From Rufibacter glacialis (GTDB taxonomy: Bacteria; Bacteroidota; Bacteroidia; Cytophagales; Hymenobacteraceae), in NCBI RefSeq assembly GCF_008271745.1, contig NZ_VKKZ01000020.1, positions 310,001 to 374,000 of the forward strand: DNA of 64,000 bases, written 5' to 3'. A program made the position numbers and the translations under genes. Shown here piece by piece: positions 9,617 through 18,683 of the stretch. How positions within the stretch are numbered: position 1 is the stretch's first letter; each line of letters begins with the position of its first letter. Below the pieces are notes generated by a model. That model was given only the letters and a program-made list of their open reading frames with translations, did no database searches and had not been told where the DNA came from.

Positions 9617-9834
9617 TTCTATTTTACCTCCACTTCACAATGTCTTTGCCACCATCTGGTTCTCAGGCTACCTTTTAGCAGTAATCATTTAGAGTTTTCC
9701 TTTACCGGCTTTTTAAGCTTTCCCCTTGGTACTCTCGGATTTGCCGGCGGCTTCGTTTTGATACTACTTTCATTAAAACAGCTCCAAAATAAGGTGTTTA
9801 TTAATTCTATGGGAAGCTTCAGAGGGAGCGATCC

Positions 9835-9868
9835 TTTAGAGGCTATTTTTCCGAAAACAGCCTCTAAA
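9835..9868. repeat. Intergenic palindrome (15-bp stem)
   Basis: The arms are TTTAGAGGCTATTTT and AAAACAGCCTCTAAA with a four-base loop and one A/C mismatch. It belongs to the same structural family as other TTTTAGGCC...GGCCTAAAA elements in the window and may act as a terminator or RNA stabiliser. Confidence 0.6.
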
Positions 9869-9912
9869 TGAGACTTAATCTTTCTCTGTCGAAAACGGCT
9901 GCTATGGCCACC

Positions 9913-9948
9913 GTTTTAAGGCTGCATTTCTGAAAACCCGCCTAAAAC
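9913..9948. repeat. GGCCTAAAAC-type intergenic palindrome
   Basis: The outer arms are GTTTTAAGGCTG and CCGCCTAAAAC and the centre is imperfect. It is a degenerate copy of the dispersed palindrome family, 45 bases from the copy at 9835-9868. Confidence 0.45.
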
Positions 9949-10000
9949 ACCCAACAAATTCTTCTGGTGAATTCCCCAGAACCTGGATTCATGAGAAGGA

Positions 10001-10035
10001 GGCAGCCAAACCAGGTAATTCCTAGTTTGGCTGCC
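10001..10035 (-). terminator. Terminator of the urease operon
   Basis: A perfect 11-bp inverted repeat (GGCAGCCAAAC at 10001-10011, complement at 10025-10035) lies 48 bases past the stop codon of the last urease-operon gene. The U-tract is poor (CTCCTTCT), so efficiency is uncertain. Confidence 0.6.
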
Positions 10036-10082
10036 AATTCACTAACTCCCCTTAAAAAAATAATCTTCTCGTTTTAAATGGC

Positions 10083-10544
10083 TCAGGCTATGTTTCCGTA
10101 GGCTTTCACCATTTGGTAAGGGTACAGCACCCGCTCCTCTATGGTGGGGAAGAAATTTCCGCTCTGGAGCATCTGGTACAAATACCCGTCATAGGCCACG
10201 CAAACCTCTTGTTCATCGGTCATGAAAATGGGCACGTGTTTGTTGCCTATCTCAAAACAGAGGGTACCCACTTCCTGCAAGCTGTTGGGGCGCAGCACAA
10301 TGCAATCGCAGGGCTTTATGCGAAGAAGAATGGCCATTTCCTCTGACAGATAAAGCACATCTCCATCCTGAAAAGTACCTCTGTCCGCCCGGTTGATGAG
10401 CACCTGCTGGCCGCCCACGGTCTTGCGCCGCAGCCGCGACTTGGCCGTTTCATGCCACTCCACTTCCAGCACATCAACGCTTCTCTGGCCTACCTCCAGG
10501 CCTCTGCCCAGCGCAGCTGAAATTTCAATGGGTTGATGCATCAT
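10083..10544 (-). CDS. ureE: Second UreE-like urease nickel metallochaperone
   Basis: This 153-residue UreE paralogue is read from the ATG at 10544 (the next codon is also ATG). The frame can be extended upstream, but the extension lies inside hypB. It shares with the first UreE (13978-14457) the core KTxxGQxV...DGDVLYL...PCDCIVLRPN...GTLCFEIGNKHVPIF. His103 in GNKH matches the interdomain nickel ligand His96 of Klebsiella UreE. Like the first copy it lacks a His-rich tail. It is the last gene of the operon, 30 bases after hypB, so it is grouped with the Hyp proteins rather than with ureF/ureG. It may hand nickel between HypA/HypB and the UreEFGD complex. The family is clear; the special role is an inference. 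Confidence 0.85.
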   Translation of the reverse strand: MMHQPIEISAALGRGLEVGQRSVDVLEVEWHETAKSRLRRKTVGGQQVLINRADRGTFQDGDVLYLSEEMAILLRIKPCDCIVLRPNSLQEVGTLCFEIGNKHVPIFMTDEQEVCVAYDGYLYQMLQSGNFFPTIEERVLYPYQMVKAYGNIA

Positions 10545-10573
10545 CGTCAAAAGAAAAAGGTTTAATGGATGAT

Positions 10574-11290
10574 CTAGGCGGTCTCTAAGCTGGCTTTCTT
10601 CTCGGCTACTTTGGCCATCAACCAATCGCACCATTCGTCCATGCCATCGCCTTTCAGGCTGCTGATGGCCATCACGTCAATGGCGGGGTTTACCTCCCGG
10701 GCATCCTGGGTCACGGCTTCCACCGAGAACGGCACGTAAGGCAGCAGGTCTGCCTTAGAAACCACCATCAGCTCGCTGGTCAGGAACATGCGCGGGTACT
10801 TCTTGGGCTTGTCATCACCCTCTGTGGCCGCCAACACCGTCACCCGGATGTCCTCGCCCAGGTCAAAGGCCGCCGGACACACCAGGTTGCCCACGTTCTC
10901 GATAAAAAGCAGATCCACGCCGGTCAGGTCAATGTGATCCAGGGCCTGGAGAATCATCTGGGCCTCAATGTGGCACATGCCGCCCGTCACGATCTGCAGC
11001 GCGTTGATCCCTACCTCTTTCATGCGCACCGCGTCGCGGTCGGTTTCCGGGTCACCCACCAGCACGGCCAGGTTCAGCTTGTCGCTCAGGCGCTTGCCCG
11101 TTTCCTGCATGAGAGTGGTCTTGCCGCTCCCCGGCGACGAACACACGTTGATGACCAGCACATCGGACAGTTTCTCGCGGATGGCTTTGGCTACGAAGTC
11201 GTTAGCCTTCAATAGGTTCAGCGTGGTATTATCACATTGGATGGAACCTACGGACATTTGGTTGCTTTTTGGATATTTTGGCGTACTCAT
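10574..11290 (-). CDS. hypB: HypB, GTPase nickel chaperone
   Basis: This 238-residue G3E/SIMIBI GTPase has the P-loop CSSPGSGKTTL (residues 50-60), TGGMCHIEA (Cys106, His107), ENVGNLVCPA (Cys138) and the guanine-specificity motif VSKAD. Cys106, His107 and Cys138 correspond to the metal site of the G domain known in E. coli HypB. The N-terminal CxxCGC motif of E. coli and a His-rich stretch are both absent, so it would transfer rather than store nickel. HypB normally delivers nickel to NiFe-hydrogenase, but no hydrogenase gene is visible here. In Helicobacter pylori HypA/HypB also serve urease maturation, and the operon position argues for that role here. Confidence 0.95.
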   Translation of the reverse strand: MSTPKYPKSNQMSVGSIQCDNTTLNLLKANDFVAKAIREKLSDVLVINVCSSPGSGKTTLMQETGKRLSDKLNLAVLVGDPETDRDAVRMKEVGINALQIVTGGMCHIEAQMILQALDHIDLTGVDLLFIENVGNLVCPAAFDLGEDIRVTVLAATEGDDKPKKYPRMFLTSELMVVSKADLLPYVPFSVEAVTQDAREVNPAIDVMAISSLKGDGMDEWCDWLMAKVAEKKASLETA

Positions 11291-11309
11291 ATCTTTCTCT
11301 TTTATCTGT

Positions 11310-11654
11310 TTAATTCCCGAAGAATTCTACTTTACTTATCTGTAACTCCTCTCCCTGCACAATCTTTTTGGAGGGAGTTCCGCAGGCGCATACGAACCGG
11401 TGCCGCACAACTTCAAAGTCTTGCCCGCAGGCATCGCAATGCGCGATGATGGGTAGCTGCACCACCTCCAGTTCAATGTCGGCCAGACCGGGTTCCTCCA
11501 AAATCAAGGCCTCAAAAGCATTCTGGATCAGGATGGGTTGGATGTTACTCAGCAAACCTGCCTCCATCTGCACCTTGGTGATCTGGTCAAACTTATCTGG
11601 GTAGGTTTCCTGCAAGGTGTCAAACACGTTCCTCACAATGGATATCTCATGCAT
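11310..11654 (-). CDS. hypA: HypA, nickel-binding maturation protein
   Basis: This 114-residue protein starts MHE, the N-terminal nickel-binding motif of HypA. Its zinc site is Cys73-x2-Cys76 and Cys89-x-Cys91, so the second pair is CxC instead of the usual CxxC. It sits 19 bases before hypB and 63 bases after ureD. HypA passes nickel to HypB and, in Helicobacter, to UreE. Its placement between ureD and hypB suggests that the pair works on urease in this organism. Confidence 0.94.
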   Translation of the reverse strand: MHEISIVRNVFDTLQETYPDKFDQITKVQMEAGLLSNIQPILIQNAFEALILEEPGLADIELEVVQLPIIAHCDACGQDFEVVRHRFVCACGTPSKKIVQGEELQISKVEFFGN

Positions 11655-11717
11655 TTTCGCTTCTCCTTTCCTTTTGCCTCGGTATTAGCTTGCGGCCTCT
11701 TCTTGTTGCAAATAGGG

Positions 11718-12626
11718 CTAAACCGCGTCTACTATCAGTGGCTCAGCAACAGTCTCTAAAGCCTCTGCTTGTGCTTCGGGTGCCAGCGCATCTACCACGG
11801 CTAACTCCTCGCCTGCCTCGTTTTCCTCGTCCTCAGGCTGCGCCTTGTGTTTGGTGAACTCCCAGCACAGTTGCCCCATGGTACTGAGCCAGTCATGCAG
11901 CACTCCTCCGTCTTTGCCCATGCCCCGCAACATGACCGCATTGGGAGCGCATTGCGTGAAGCCAAAGTCTATGTGGTCAAATTTCTCTACCAGAATCTCG
12001 TCCAGTTCGGCTTTCAACTCCTCTGCATAAGGCGACACATAAATCAAAGTGGCCTGGTGGGTATAGCCCTCATAGAAAAGGATAGATTCCATGGGCTGCC
12101 GGCCCGGCTCCAGCAACTGATTGTCCAGCAAGACCAGCTTTTTGCCGCAGGTTACCTTGGTGACGCTGTGGAACCGCTTGAAGGCAAACGACTCCCCGGA
12201 ATACACCCTGCCTGAGGCAATAATGTCGCCCCAGATCAGCGTGGCGCTGTCATCCATCTGGATCTCGTTGACGGTCTTGAAGATGGAATTGGCGAAGGGC
12301 GTTACCGGATGCGGAATGTATTTGAACACACCACCTTTTTTAATATTCACGGTCGTTTTCTGCACCGCCCCCTTTTTCATAGGATGCAGTTTGCTGAACG
12401 ACTGCGTGAACAGCTTGAGGTGGGCATTTTCGTGCACATCTACGGTAATGGTGACTTCGTCCTCATCCATGAGCCCCGGGGAGGAACTCATCAGGATCAG
12501 TTCCAGGTGCTTCTGCAAATGACGGGAACCATAATGCACCACCTTGTAGGGTGCATTATGGTAGCTGTCTTTCAACAAGGTAAGCTCCCCCTCTTTCTCC
12601 GCGTTTATGACTATTTTACTAAGCAT
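11718..12626 (-). CDS. ureD: Urease accessory protein UreD (UreH)
   Basis: UreD is the scaffold that binds apo-urease together with UreF and UreG and forms a tunnel for nickel. I chose the ATG at 12626, which overlaps the ureG stop in an eight-base ATGCTTAG junction. An ATG 18 bases upstream is possible. The family core ([65 protein letters not shown]) is intact. The last 40 or so residues form an unusual acidic, Ala-rich tail (many Glu and Asp), which makes the protein longer than typical UreD. Confidence 0.94.
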   Translation of the reverse strand: MLSKIVINAEKEGELTLLKDSYHNAPYKVVHYGSRHLQKHLELILMSSSPGLMDEDEVTITVDVHENAHLKLFTQSFSKLHPMKKGAVQKTTVNIKKGGVFKYIPHPVTPFANSIFKTVNEIQMDDSATLIWGDIIASGRVYSGESFAFKRFHSVTKVTCGKKLVLLDNQLLEPGRQPMESILFYEGYTHQATLIYVSPYAEELKAELDEILVEKFDHIDFGFTQCAPNAVMLRGMGKDGGVLHDWLSTMGQLCWEFTKHKAQPEDEENEAGEELAVVDALAPEAQAEALETVAEPLIVDAV

Positions 12627-13245
12627 GCTCTTCTTGTTTTTCAAGTAAGGCGTAGGTCTTGATCCACTGAATCACCTCGTCCAGTCCCTCTAGCTTCATC
12701 AGGTTGGTGAAAATGAAGGGACGCTCCCCCCGCATTTTTTTAGAATCCCGGTCCATCATGGCCAGGTCGGCGTTCACGTAGGGGGCCAGGTCGGTTTTGT
12801 TGATGATGAGCAAGTCTGAGCGCGTGATGCCCGGTCCGCCTTTACGAGGCATCTTGTCTCCTTCGGCCACGTCAATCACGAAGATGGTCACGTCGGCCAA
12901 ATCGGGGCTGAAAGTGGCGGAAATGTTGTCGCCGCCGCTCTCCACAAAAACGATCTCGGTATCTGGGTGGCGTTCCACCAGCTCTTCCACGGCCTCAATG
13001 TTCATGGATGCGTCTTCGCGAATGGCGGTGTGGGGGCAGCCGCCAGTCTCTACGCCAATGATCCGGTCGGCCGGAAGGCTGGAATTCTTGATCAGGAAAT
13101 CAGCATCTTCCCGGGTGTAAATGTCATTCGTTACCACACAGATGCTATAGTCACCTGACAGTTTGCGGGTCAACCTTTCTATCAAAGCCGTCTTTCCAGA
13201 GCCTACCGGCCCTGCCACCCCTATTCTCACATGTGTTTTTGACAT
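12619..13245 (-). CDS. ureG: Urease accessory GTPase UreG
   Basis: This 208-residue GTPase has P-loop GPVGSGKT (residues 11-18), the metal-binding CPH motif in [15 protein letters not shown] (about 68-82), [15 protein letters not shown] and NKTDLAPYV. All catalytic and nickel-binding residues known for the family are present. It couples GTP hydrolysis to nickel delivery into the UreA/B/C apoprotein. The end overlaps ureD by eight bases, and ureF lies 36 bases upstream. Confidence 0.97.
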   Translation of the reverse strand: MSKTHVRIGVAGPVGSGKTALIERLTRKLSGDYSICVVTNDIYTREDADFLIKNSSLPADRIIGVETGGCPHTAIREDASMNIEAVEELVERHPDTEIVFVESGGDNISATFSPDLADVTIFVIDVAEGDKMPRKGGPGITRSDLLIINKTDLAPYVNADLAMMDRDSKKMRGERPFIFTNLMKLEGLDEVIQWIKTYALLEKQEEHA

Positions 13246-13281
13246 AGGTTCTATCTTTAGGTCAATCGTTGGAAGGAATTA

Positions 13282-13968
13282 TTAAGAAATGTAAAGTCTT
13301 GAATACTGCTTCTCATGCTGCATGCACCGGATCTCCTGGCCTATGCAGCAAAGCCCCACCAGTTCCTCGTCCAGTTCCTCCTGCTTCTCCACCAGTTGGC
13401 TGATGGTAGGCTGCAGGTTAAAAAGGATCTTCTGGGCATCGTTCTGGCTGATGGGCACCAGCTTGGCACAGTTGGTTACTATGCCGTTGAGGGTATTGTA
13501 ATAAAAGGCCATGAGGGCATCTTTCAGAGAAATACCGTGGGCAAAGGCATACATGGCAAAAGCCACCGGGTAGTGCCCGTGCAGCTTTCCTTCCTGGATT
13601 TTGCTCAGGTAGTTGCTGCAGCGTTTCACTTCCTGCAAACCCTGCGTGAGCTTCAGGAACCGGATGGCTAACTTCTTGCTGGCCATCCTGATCTCAGAAG
13701 GAGCCTTGAGGGCCGTGATCAACTCATCCAGTTTCTGGAATTCCCGGGCTGATTTTTTTGCTTCCAGCAGCTTCCAGGCCATTTGCAGGAAGGCGGCGTC
13801 ATTGTAGTAAATGTTATGCGAGAGCATGTCTCGGGCATAGACGGTGGCAGAGGGCGTATCTTTTACGATGCCCTGGCTTACATAAGACTCCAGCCCGTAC
13901 GACTGCGTGAAGCCCCCAATAGGGAACATGGAATCGTTGATCTGGAGCAGGGTTAACAATGGCTGCAT
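13282..13968 (-). CDS. ureF: Urease accessory protein UreF
   Basis: This 228-residue all-helical protein opens with LLTLLQINDSMFPIGGFTQSYGLESYV, the UreF signature in which PIGGFTQSxGLE is diagnostic. A GHYPVAFAMYAFAHGI helix lies near residue 130. UreF bridges UreD and UreG and gates GTP hydrolysis during nickel insertion. It starts ten bases after ureE. Confidence 0.93.
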   Translation of the reverse strand: MQPLLTLLQINDSMFPIGGFTQSYGLESYVSQGIVKDTPSATVYARDMLSHNIYYNDAAFLQMAWKLLEAKKSAREFQKLDELITALKAPSEIRMASKKLAIRFLKLTQGLQEVKRCSNYLSKIQEGKLHGHYPVAFAMYAFAHGISLKDALMAFYYNTLNGIVTNCAKLVPISQNDAQKILFNLQPTISQLVEKQEELDEELVGLCCIGQEIRCMQHEKQYSRLYIS

Positions 13969-13977
13969 GTGCGTACC

Positions 13978-14457
13978 TTATTTGATGGTGATGACCCGAT
14001 TGTATTTGTTTTCATGTCTGCGCACGGTCAAGGCGTGCGTCTTCAATAGCTTTCTCACTTCCCTTCGGGGTTGGTAGCCATATTTTTCCAGTAGCCGGTA
14101 GAGCGGGTTCTCAAACTCCACACTTACCTCGGCCTCCTCATTGATGAAGATGGGAATGTGTTTGTTCCCTATTTCAAAGCAGATGGTGCCCATCTCCCTG
14201 AAGTTTTGCGGTTTGAAGACAATGCACTCGCAGGGCAGGATATTGACCGCGATGGCCCGCTCCTGGTCCAGGTACAGCAGGTCGCCGTCTTCCAGCGGAG
14301 TTGTATCTTTCCGGATACCTACCTCCTGACCCGCCCTGGTTTTCTTCCGGAGCGTGGTCTTGCCGGTGTCAAACCAATCCAGGTCCAGCACATCCACGGT
14401 TCTGCCGTTTGTCTCTGTGCCTGCCAGATTGCCTAGTATCTTTTCTACCAGAATCAT
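13978..14457 (-). CDS. ureE: UreE, urease nickel metallochaperone (first copy)
   Basis: This 159-residue protein has an N-terminal peptide-binding domain (RTVDVLDLDWFDTGKTTLRKKTRAGQ in parts, residues 19-44) and a C-terminal metal-binding domain with GNKHIPIF. His100 matches the conserved UreE nickel ligand. The C-terminus is basic with only a few His, so it is not a His-tail storage form. It sits in the classical place between ureC and ureF. A paralogue lies at the end of the same operon. Confidence 0.93.
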   Translation of the reverse strand: MILVEKILGNLAGTETNGRTVDVLDLDWFDTGKTTLRKKTRAGQEVGIRKDTTPLEDGDLLYLDQERAIAVNILPCECIVFKPQNFREMGTICFEIGNKHIPIFINEEAEVSVEFENPLYRLLEKYGYQPRREVRKLLKTHALTVRRHENKYNRVITIK

Positions 14458-14519
14458 AGTGGGGTAATAGTATTGCCAGCCTACCCCGGCGTGGGGCCAG
14501 CTGGCAACACGTTGAAAAA

Positions 14520-16355
14520 CTAGAACAGGAAGTAGCGCTGCGCCATGGGCACCACACTCAGGGGCTCACAGGTCAGCACCACGCCATCGGCGGTTACGGT
14601 GTAGGTTTCCGGATCCACGGCCAGCTTTGGCATGGCGTTGTTATGGATCATATCCTTCTTGGTCACCTTGCGGCAACCCTTCACCGGCAGCGAGTTTTTG
14701 GACAAGCCCAGGCGCCCGATGTTGCCGTTTTCAAGCGAAATACCGGAAACGAAGTTGAAACCGGCGCGTCTGACAGCCTTACCCAGCGTACCGAACATAG
14801 GGCGGTAGATCACAGGCTGCGGCAGGGAAATGGAGCCGTTGGGGTCACCCATCTTCGCGCCTACAATGAAACCGTTTTTCAGGATCATGTCAGGCTTCAC
14901 CCCAAACAGAGCAGTATCCCATAACACCAGATCCGCATACTTGCCTACTTCAATAGACCCCACGTAGTGGTCTATTCCCTGGGCCAAGGCCGCATTGATG
15001 GTATACTTGGCGATGTAGCGCTTCACGCGGAAGTTATCGGAGTCTTTGCCTTTATCCGGGGCCAAAGGTCCTCTCTGGATCTTCATCTTGTGGGCCGTTT
15101 GCCAGGTTCTGCAAATCACCTCTCCCACCCGACCCATGGCCTGGCTGTCAGAAGACATGATACTGAACACGCCCATGTCCTGCAGGATATCCTCGGCGGC
15201 AATGGTGGCCGGACGGATTCGGGAATCAGCGAAAGCCACATCCTCCGGGATCTTCTTGTCCAGGTGGTGCACGGACATCAGCATGTCCAGGTGCTCATCT
15301 ACTGTATTGATGGTAAAAGGCTTGGTGGGGTTGGTAGAGGCCGGCAGCACGTTGGGGTACATGGCGATCTTGATGATGTCCGGCGCGTGCCCACCCCCGG
15401 CACCCTCGGTATGGAAGGTGTGGATGGTGCGGCCATTTATGGCTCTCATGGTGTCTTCCAGGAAGCCCGCCTCGTTCAGCGTATCGGTGTGGATGGCAAT
15501 CTGCACATCATACTTATCAGCTACCCGCAGGGCGTTGTCAATGGTGGAAGGCGTGGCTCCCCAGTCCTCGTGGATTTTCAGGCCCAGGGCTCCGGCTTCC
15601 ACATGCTCAGCGGCCGCCTTGAAAGAAGAGGTGTTGCCTTTCCCGAAGAACCCTAAGTTCATAGGAGTACTTTCAGAGGCCTCCAGCATGCTTTCAATCC
15701 ACCATTTACCCGGAGTAACCGTGGTGGCCAGGGTACCGTCGGCCGGACCTGTACCCCCGCCAATCATGGTGGTGGTACCGCTGTACAGGGCCACATCAAT
15801 CTGCTGGGGGGCAATGAAGTGGATGTGCGTGTCAATGGCACCTGCCGTCACAATCTTGCCGGCGCAGCCATGTACTTCCGTAGAAGCCCCAATGATCATG
15901 CCTTTGGTCACCCCTTCCTGGGTATCTGGGTTACCGGCTTTGCCAATGCCCACGATCTTGCCGTTCTTGATACCTATATCACCCTTGACGATGCCCCAGT
16001 GGTCTATGATGATGGCGTTGGTCAACACCAGATCCAGCACATCGTCCTGGGTGGCCGAGGTGGATTGGCCCATACCGTCCCGGATGGTTTTCCCGCCCCC
16101 GAACTTGTTTTCCTCCCCGTACACGTTGAAGTCCTTCTCTATCTCAATGAACAGCTCGGTATCTGCCAGGCGCACCTTATCCCCCGTGGTTGGGCCGAAA
16201 AGGGCGGCGTAGCGGTCTCTGGGGATATAGAGTTCGCCATTAATATATTTTACAGAAGAAGAGTCGCTTCCCAGCGCGTCCAGCCCCAGAAGGGAAAGCC
16301 CGGCCGTGGAAAGGCCAACTACTTTTATCCATTCGCGTCTACTCCAATTTGACAT
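14520..16355 (-). CDS. ureC: Urease subunit alpha with N-terminal twin-arginine signal-like extension
   Basis: This 611-residue catalytic subunit hydrolyses urea to ammonia and carbamate. All nickel ligands are present: His177 and His179 (DTHIH), carbamylated Lys260 (GLKIHEDWG), His289, His315 and Asp403, plus His262 and His363. In contrast, the flap cysteine (Cys319 of Klebsiella) is Val362 in MSVHHLD. About 40 extra residues precede the normal N-terminus. They hold SRREWIK at residues 5-11 and then a hydrophobic run [14 protein letters not shown], which fits the Tat consensus S/T-R-R-x-F-L-K. There is no other Met before residue 95 and no GTG or TTG codon in the extension, so a shorter start is not available. 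I infer export by Tat, or a Tat-type membrane anchor, with UreA and UreB carried along. A cytoplasmic enzyme with a vestigial tag is the alternative. Confidence 0.97.
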   Translation of the reverse strand: MSNWSRREWIKVVGLSTAGLSLLGLDALGSDSSSVKYINGELYIPRDRYAALFGPTTGDKVRLADTELFIEIEKDFNVYGEENKFGGGKTIRDGMGQSTSATQDDVLDLVLTNAIIIDHWGIVKGDIGIKNGKIVGIGKAGNPDTQEGVTKGMIIGASTEVHGCAGKIVTAGAIDTHIHFIAPQQIDVALYSGTTTMIGGGTGPADGTLATTVTPGKWWIESMLEASESTPMNLGFFGKGNTSSFKAAAEHVEAGALGLKIHEDWGATPSTIDNALRVADKYDVQIAIHTDTLNEAGFLEDTMRAINGRTIHTFHTEGAGGGHAPDIIKIAMYPNVLPASTNPTKPFTINTVDEHLDMLMSVHHLDKKIPEDVAFADSRIRPATIAAEDILQDMGVFSIMSSDSQAMGRVGEVICRTWQTAHKMKIQRGPLAPDKGKDSDNFRVKRYIAKYTINAALAQGIDHYVGSIEVGKYADLVLWDTALFGVKPDMILKNGFIVGAKMGDPNGSISLPQPVIYRPMFGTLGKAVRRAGFNFVSGISLENGNIGRLGLSKNSLPVKGCRKVTKKDMIHNNAMPKLAVDPETYTVTADGVVLTCEPLSVVPMAQRYFLF

Positions 16356-16381
16356 GGTTTCTTATTAAATGGTGATTCGTT

Positions 16382-16807
16382 CTATTTCTTTTTAGCAGGC
16401 TTAGGAGCATTGGGGGCCTTGGTGGTAGAAGCTCCCTTGTATCCCTCCTTCTGCGCCTTTTTAAGGGCATTTTCGCGGACGCTCTTCTTGGTCACATCCC
16501 CTTCGGTGAGGTTATTGAAACCATGGATGATTCTCTGCCCGCCAATCTCTACCAGGATCACATTCTTCTTCTCTCCCGGTTCAAACCGTACCGCCGTACT
16601 GGCAGGGATATTCAGGCGCATGCCAATGGTTGCGGCCCGGTCAAACTCCAGGGCTTTATTGGTCTCAAAGAAATGATAGTGGGAACCTACCTGGATAGGA
16701 CGATCACCGGTGTTGGCCACTGTCACATGAAGGGTCTTGCCCTTCTCATTCATTTTAATCTCCCCCTTTTTCAGGATGTATTCACCTGGTACCATAGTTG
16801 TGGTCAA
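16382..16807 (-). CDS. ureB: Urease subunit beta
   Basis: This 141-residue structural subunit starts [17 protein letters not shown]. It carries the family motifs [17 protein letters not shown] and RVF-like [18 protein letters not shown]. The tail after about residue 115 is long and basic (Lys, Ala and Pro rich, ending PAKKK), longer than the compact beta subunit of Klebsiella. It has no signal peptide of its own, so if UreC is exported by Tat this subunit would have to travel with it. It is 26 bases upstream of ureC. Confidence 0.96.
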   Translation of the reverse strand: MTTTMVPGEYILKKGEIKMNEKGKTLHVTVANTGDRPIQVGSHYHFFETNKALEFDRAATIGMRLNIPASTAVRFEPGEKKNVILVEIGGQRIIHGFNNLTEGDVTKKSVRENALKKAQKEGYKGASTTKAPNAPKPAKKK

Positions 16808-16826
16808 TTATTGCGTTGGACTTTAT

Positions 16827-17132
16827 TTAGCGGATAGGGTGGTCAACCGTAATGAGCTTCACCCCATCCGGGAAAGTTGCCTCAATCTGTACAAAGTGAA
16901 GCATCTCGGGCACCCCCTGCATTACCTGGTTCTTTTTCAGCAGCTGAGCGCCGTATTTCATGAGTTCGGCCACGGTTTTCTTTCCGTCGCGGGCTTCTTC
17001 CATCAAAACGCCACAGATGTAGGCAACGGACTCAGGGTAGTTGAGCTTTACACCTCTTTTCAACCTTTTTGCCGCCAGCTCTCCAGCCATATGCAGCAAT
17101 AGTTTCTCGGTTTCAACTGGGTTTAAGTGCAT
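16827..17132 (-). CDS. ureA: Urease subunit gamma
   Basis: This 101-residue gamma subunit has the typical start [23 protein letters not shown] (in part), then [10 protein letters not shown] and the C-terminal [17 protein letters not shown] region. Its length is that of a separate bacterial gamma subunit (about 100 residues). It has no signal peptide. It is the second gene of the operon, 30 bases after the porin gene. Confidence 0.97.
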   Translation of the reverse strand: MHLNPVETEKLLLHMAGELAAKRLKRGVKLNYPESVAYICGVLMEEARDGKKTVAELMKYGAQLLKKNQVMQGVPEMLHFVQIEATFPDGVKLITVDHPIR

Positions 17133-17162
17133 AGTTATTAATTGGTTATAAAAGGAAATTCT

Positions 17163-18560
17163 TTACAGAAATGTCTGAAACTGGACGATAAACTCTCCCC
17201 GGTTACCGTCAATTTGATCGGTGGCCAGGTAGTTAGGCCGGAGCGAGTATTGGAAGGATACCTTGGCGTTGTGCTGCTGAATGAACAGGTTGCTGCCAAA
17301 ATCCCAGTAGTTTCCCCCCTTCTCCAGGGCCTCCAGGTTCTTGCGGGTATAGGCCATAAAGGGCTGAAGCCGAAGCTTGTCCTGTTGCCCTAGGCGGGGC
17401 AGCAAAAGGCCCGCCTGCGAGTAGTAAATGTCACCAGTTCCCTGCATGGGACGGGCGTTGCCGGGACCGGAGATGGATCTTGGTCCGTCATAGGCCGGGT
17501 TTGCCGTGCCCAGGTTCATGGTGCCAGAGTGGCGCAGGTAGTTCGGCCCGAAATCATAGCGGTATGCCCCGGAATAGGACGTCAGGGCCATTTCTTTGGA
17601 ACCCAGGTAAAAGGGCAGGTCTATAAAAACATCACCCGCCAAAAGAGCGATGTCATGGGATTTCAGGTGGTCGTTCTGCAAGCTTTTGGTTCCGTCTTGT
17701 TGGGTATAGAACCCGACTCCCAGGTTGAACATTCGCTTCTGCCCCAGGTAGGTACCCACCTTGAAAGGCAACGTGTTAGACTCCTGGTCCAGGAACTGGT
17801 ACTCAAAGTAGCCTGCCACCGAAGGTTTGCTTACTCCGTTGTTATCCACGGCCACATTTTCCTGCTCCGGCACCAGGTTGGTGGCAAAAGGTTTGTTCAC
17901 GCTCAGCCGGTATTCCAGCTTGTCTACCTTGCCTTTGGCATATACCCCATACATGCGCACGAACTGGTCGCTCTGGTCCACGGTGGGGAAAGAGAAGATA
18001 GGAGAATCAAGGGTGAGGAAGTTGGTGGTGCTGGCCATGGTGAGCCTAGACACCCCCAGCCAGTAATGCAACCCGGCCCCAAAAGTCAGGGAGAAGGTAT
18101 TTTTCTCCCCCGTTAGAGCATTGACCGCCGGGAAAAGGGTATACTCACTCGTAAAGTCATGGAAGAACATGCCCGGCTTTTTTCCGGCTCCGTAATTGCC
18201 GGTGCCACCGCTTCCGGCAGCGCCGCCCCCTACAAAGGTCTGGCTATTGATGCCAAAGTGGGTCATGATCATGAACCGCGGCGACAGTTGCGCCATGGCC
18301 AGCAGGCGCAGGCGGCGGGCCCCAATGTCAAAAGACCTTTCCTGGGGGGTATTGTTTACCAGGGTGCCCGGGTTCTGCTCTGTGTGACGGGCCCAGATCT
18401 GGTTCCAGAACATAAAGCGCACATAGTAGTCTTCCTTGTCATTCAGTTTGATTTTAAGGCCACCGTTATACTCGGGCGCATTTTGCCCCTGTACAGATAA
18501 CACCCCTACACAATAAGCACCTACCGCACACAGAATAGTCTTTTTGAAACGCCTGAACAT
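17163..18560 (-). CDS. Outer-membrane porin, first gene of urease operon
   Basis: This 465-residue protein has a signal peptide (ILCAVGAYCVGVLSVQGQ) and then alternating aromatic/polar strands of a beta-barrel, ending GEFIVQFQTFL with a C-terminal aromatic residue. It resembles phosphate-selective or general porins, though I cannot name a subfamily. There is a Gly-rich loop near residue 120. The stop codon is only 30 bases from the ureA start, on the same strand, and no terminator lies between, so it is probably the first cistron. A channel for urea (or a nickel compound) would fit an exported urease; this is inference from position. Confidence 0.82.
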   Translation of the reverse strand: MFRRFKKTILCAVGAYCVGVLSVQGQNAPEYNGGLKIKLNDKEDYYVRFMFWNQIWARHTEQNPGTLVNNTPQERSFDIGARRLRLLAMAQLSPRFMIMTHFGINSQTFVGGGAAGSGGTGNYGAGKKPGMFFHDFTSEYTLFPAVNALTGEKNTFSLTFGAGLHYWLGVSRLTMASTTNFLTLDSPIFSFPTVDQSDQFVRMYGVYAKGKVDKLEYRLSVNKPFATNLVPEQENVAVDNNGVSKPSVAGYFEYQFLDQESNTLPFKVGTYLGQKRMFNLGVGFYTQQDGTKSLQNDHLKSHDIALLAGDVFIDLPFYLGSKEMALTSYSGAYRYDFGPNYLRHSGTMNLGTANPAYDGPRSISGPGNARPMQGTGDIYYSQAGLLLPRLGQQDKLRLQPFMAYTRKNLEALEKGGNYWDFGSNLFIQQHNAKVSFQYSLRPNYLATDQIDGNRGEFIVQFQTFL

Positions 18561-18683
18561 GTCTCACTTGCCTTTAGAGAATCCAAGGACTTACCCCTTA
18601 TTGATCTAACTGGATCATTTACAGGGGAAAACCTCCTAAACGGCTCGAAATTAGGTACCACTTATTAAGCTCATTTAAGAGAA

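Larger units (their letters stand above)
9617..10000. other. Intergenic spacer between urease operon and importer
   Basis: I see no gene here. The spacer holds two palindromes of the GGCCTAAAAC family, at 9835-9868 and 9913-9948, and presumably the promoter of the importer run. I could not find a convincing TTTG/TAnnTTTG pair for that promoter. Confidence 0.5.

Noticed and set aside
10545-10634. Longer UreE2 beginning inside hypB
   Set aside because: The extra residues have no counterpart in UreE, whereas the ATG at 10544 matches the family start.
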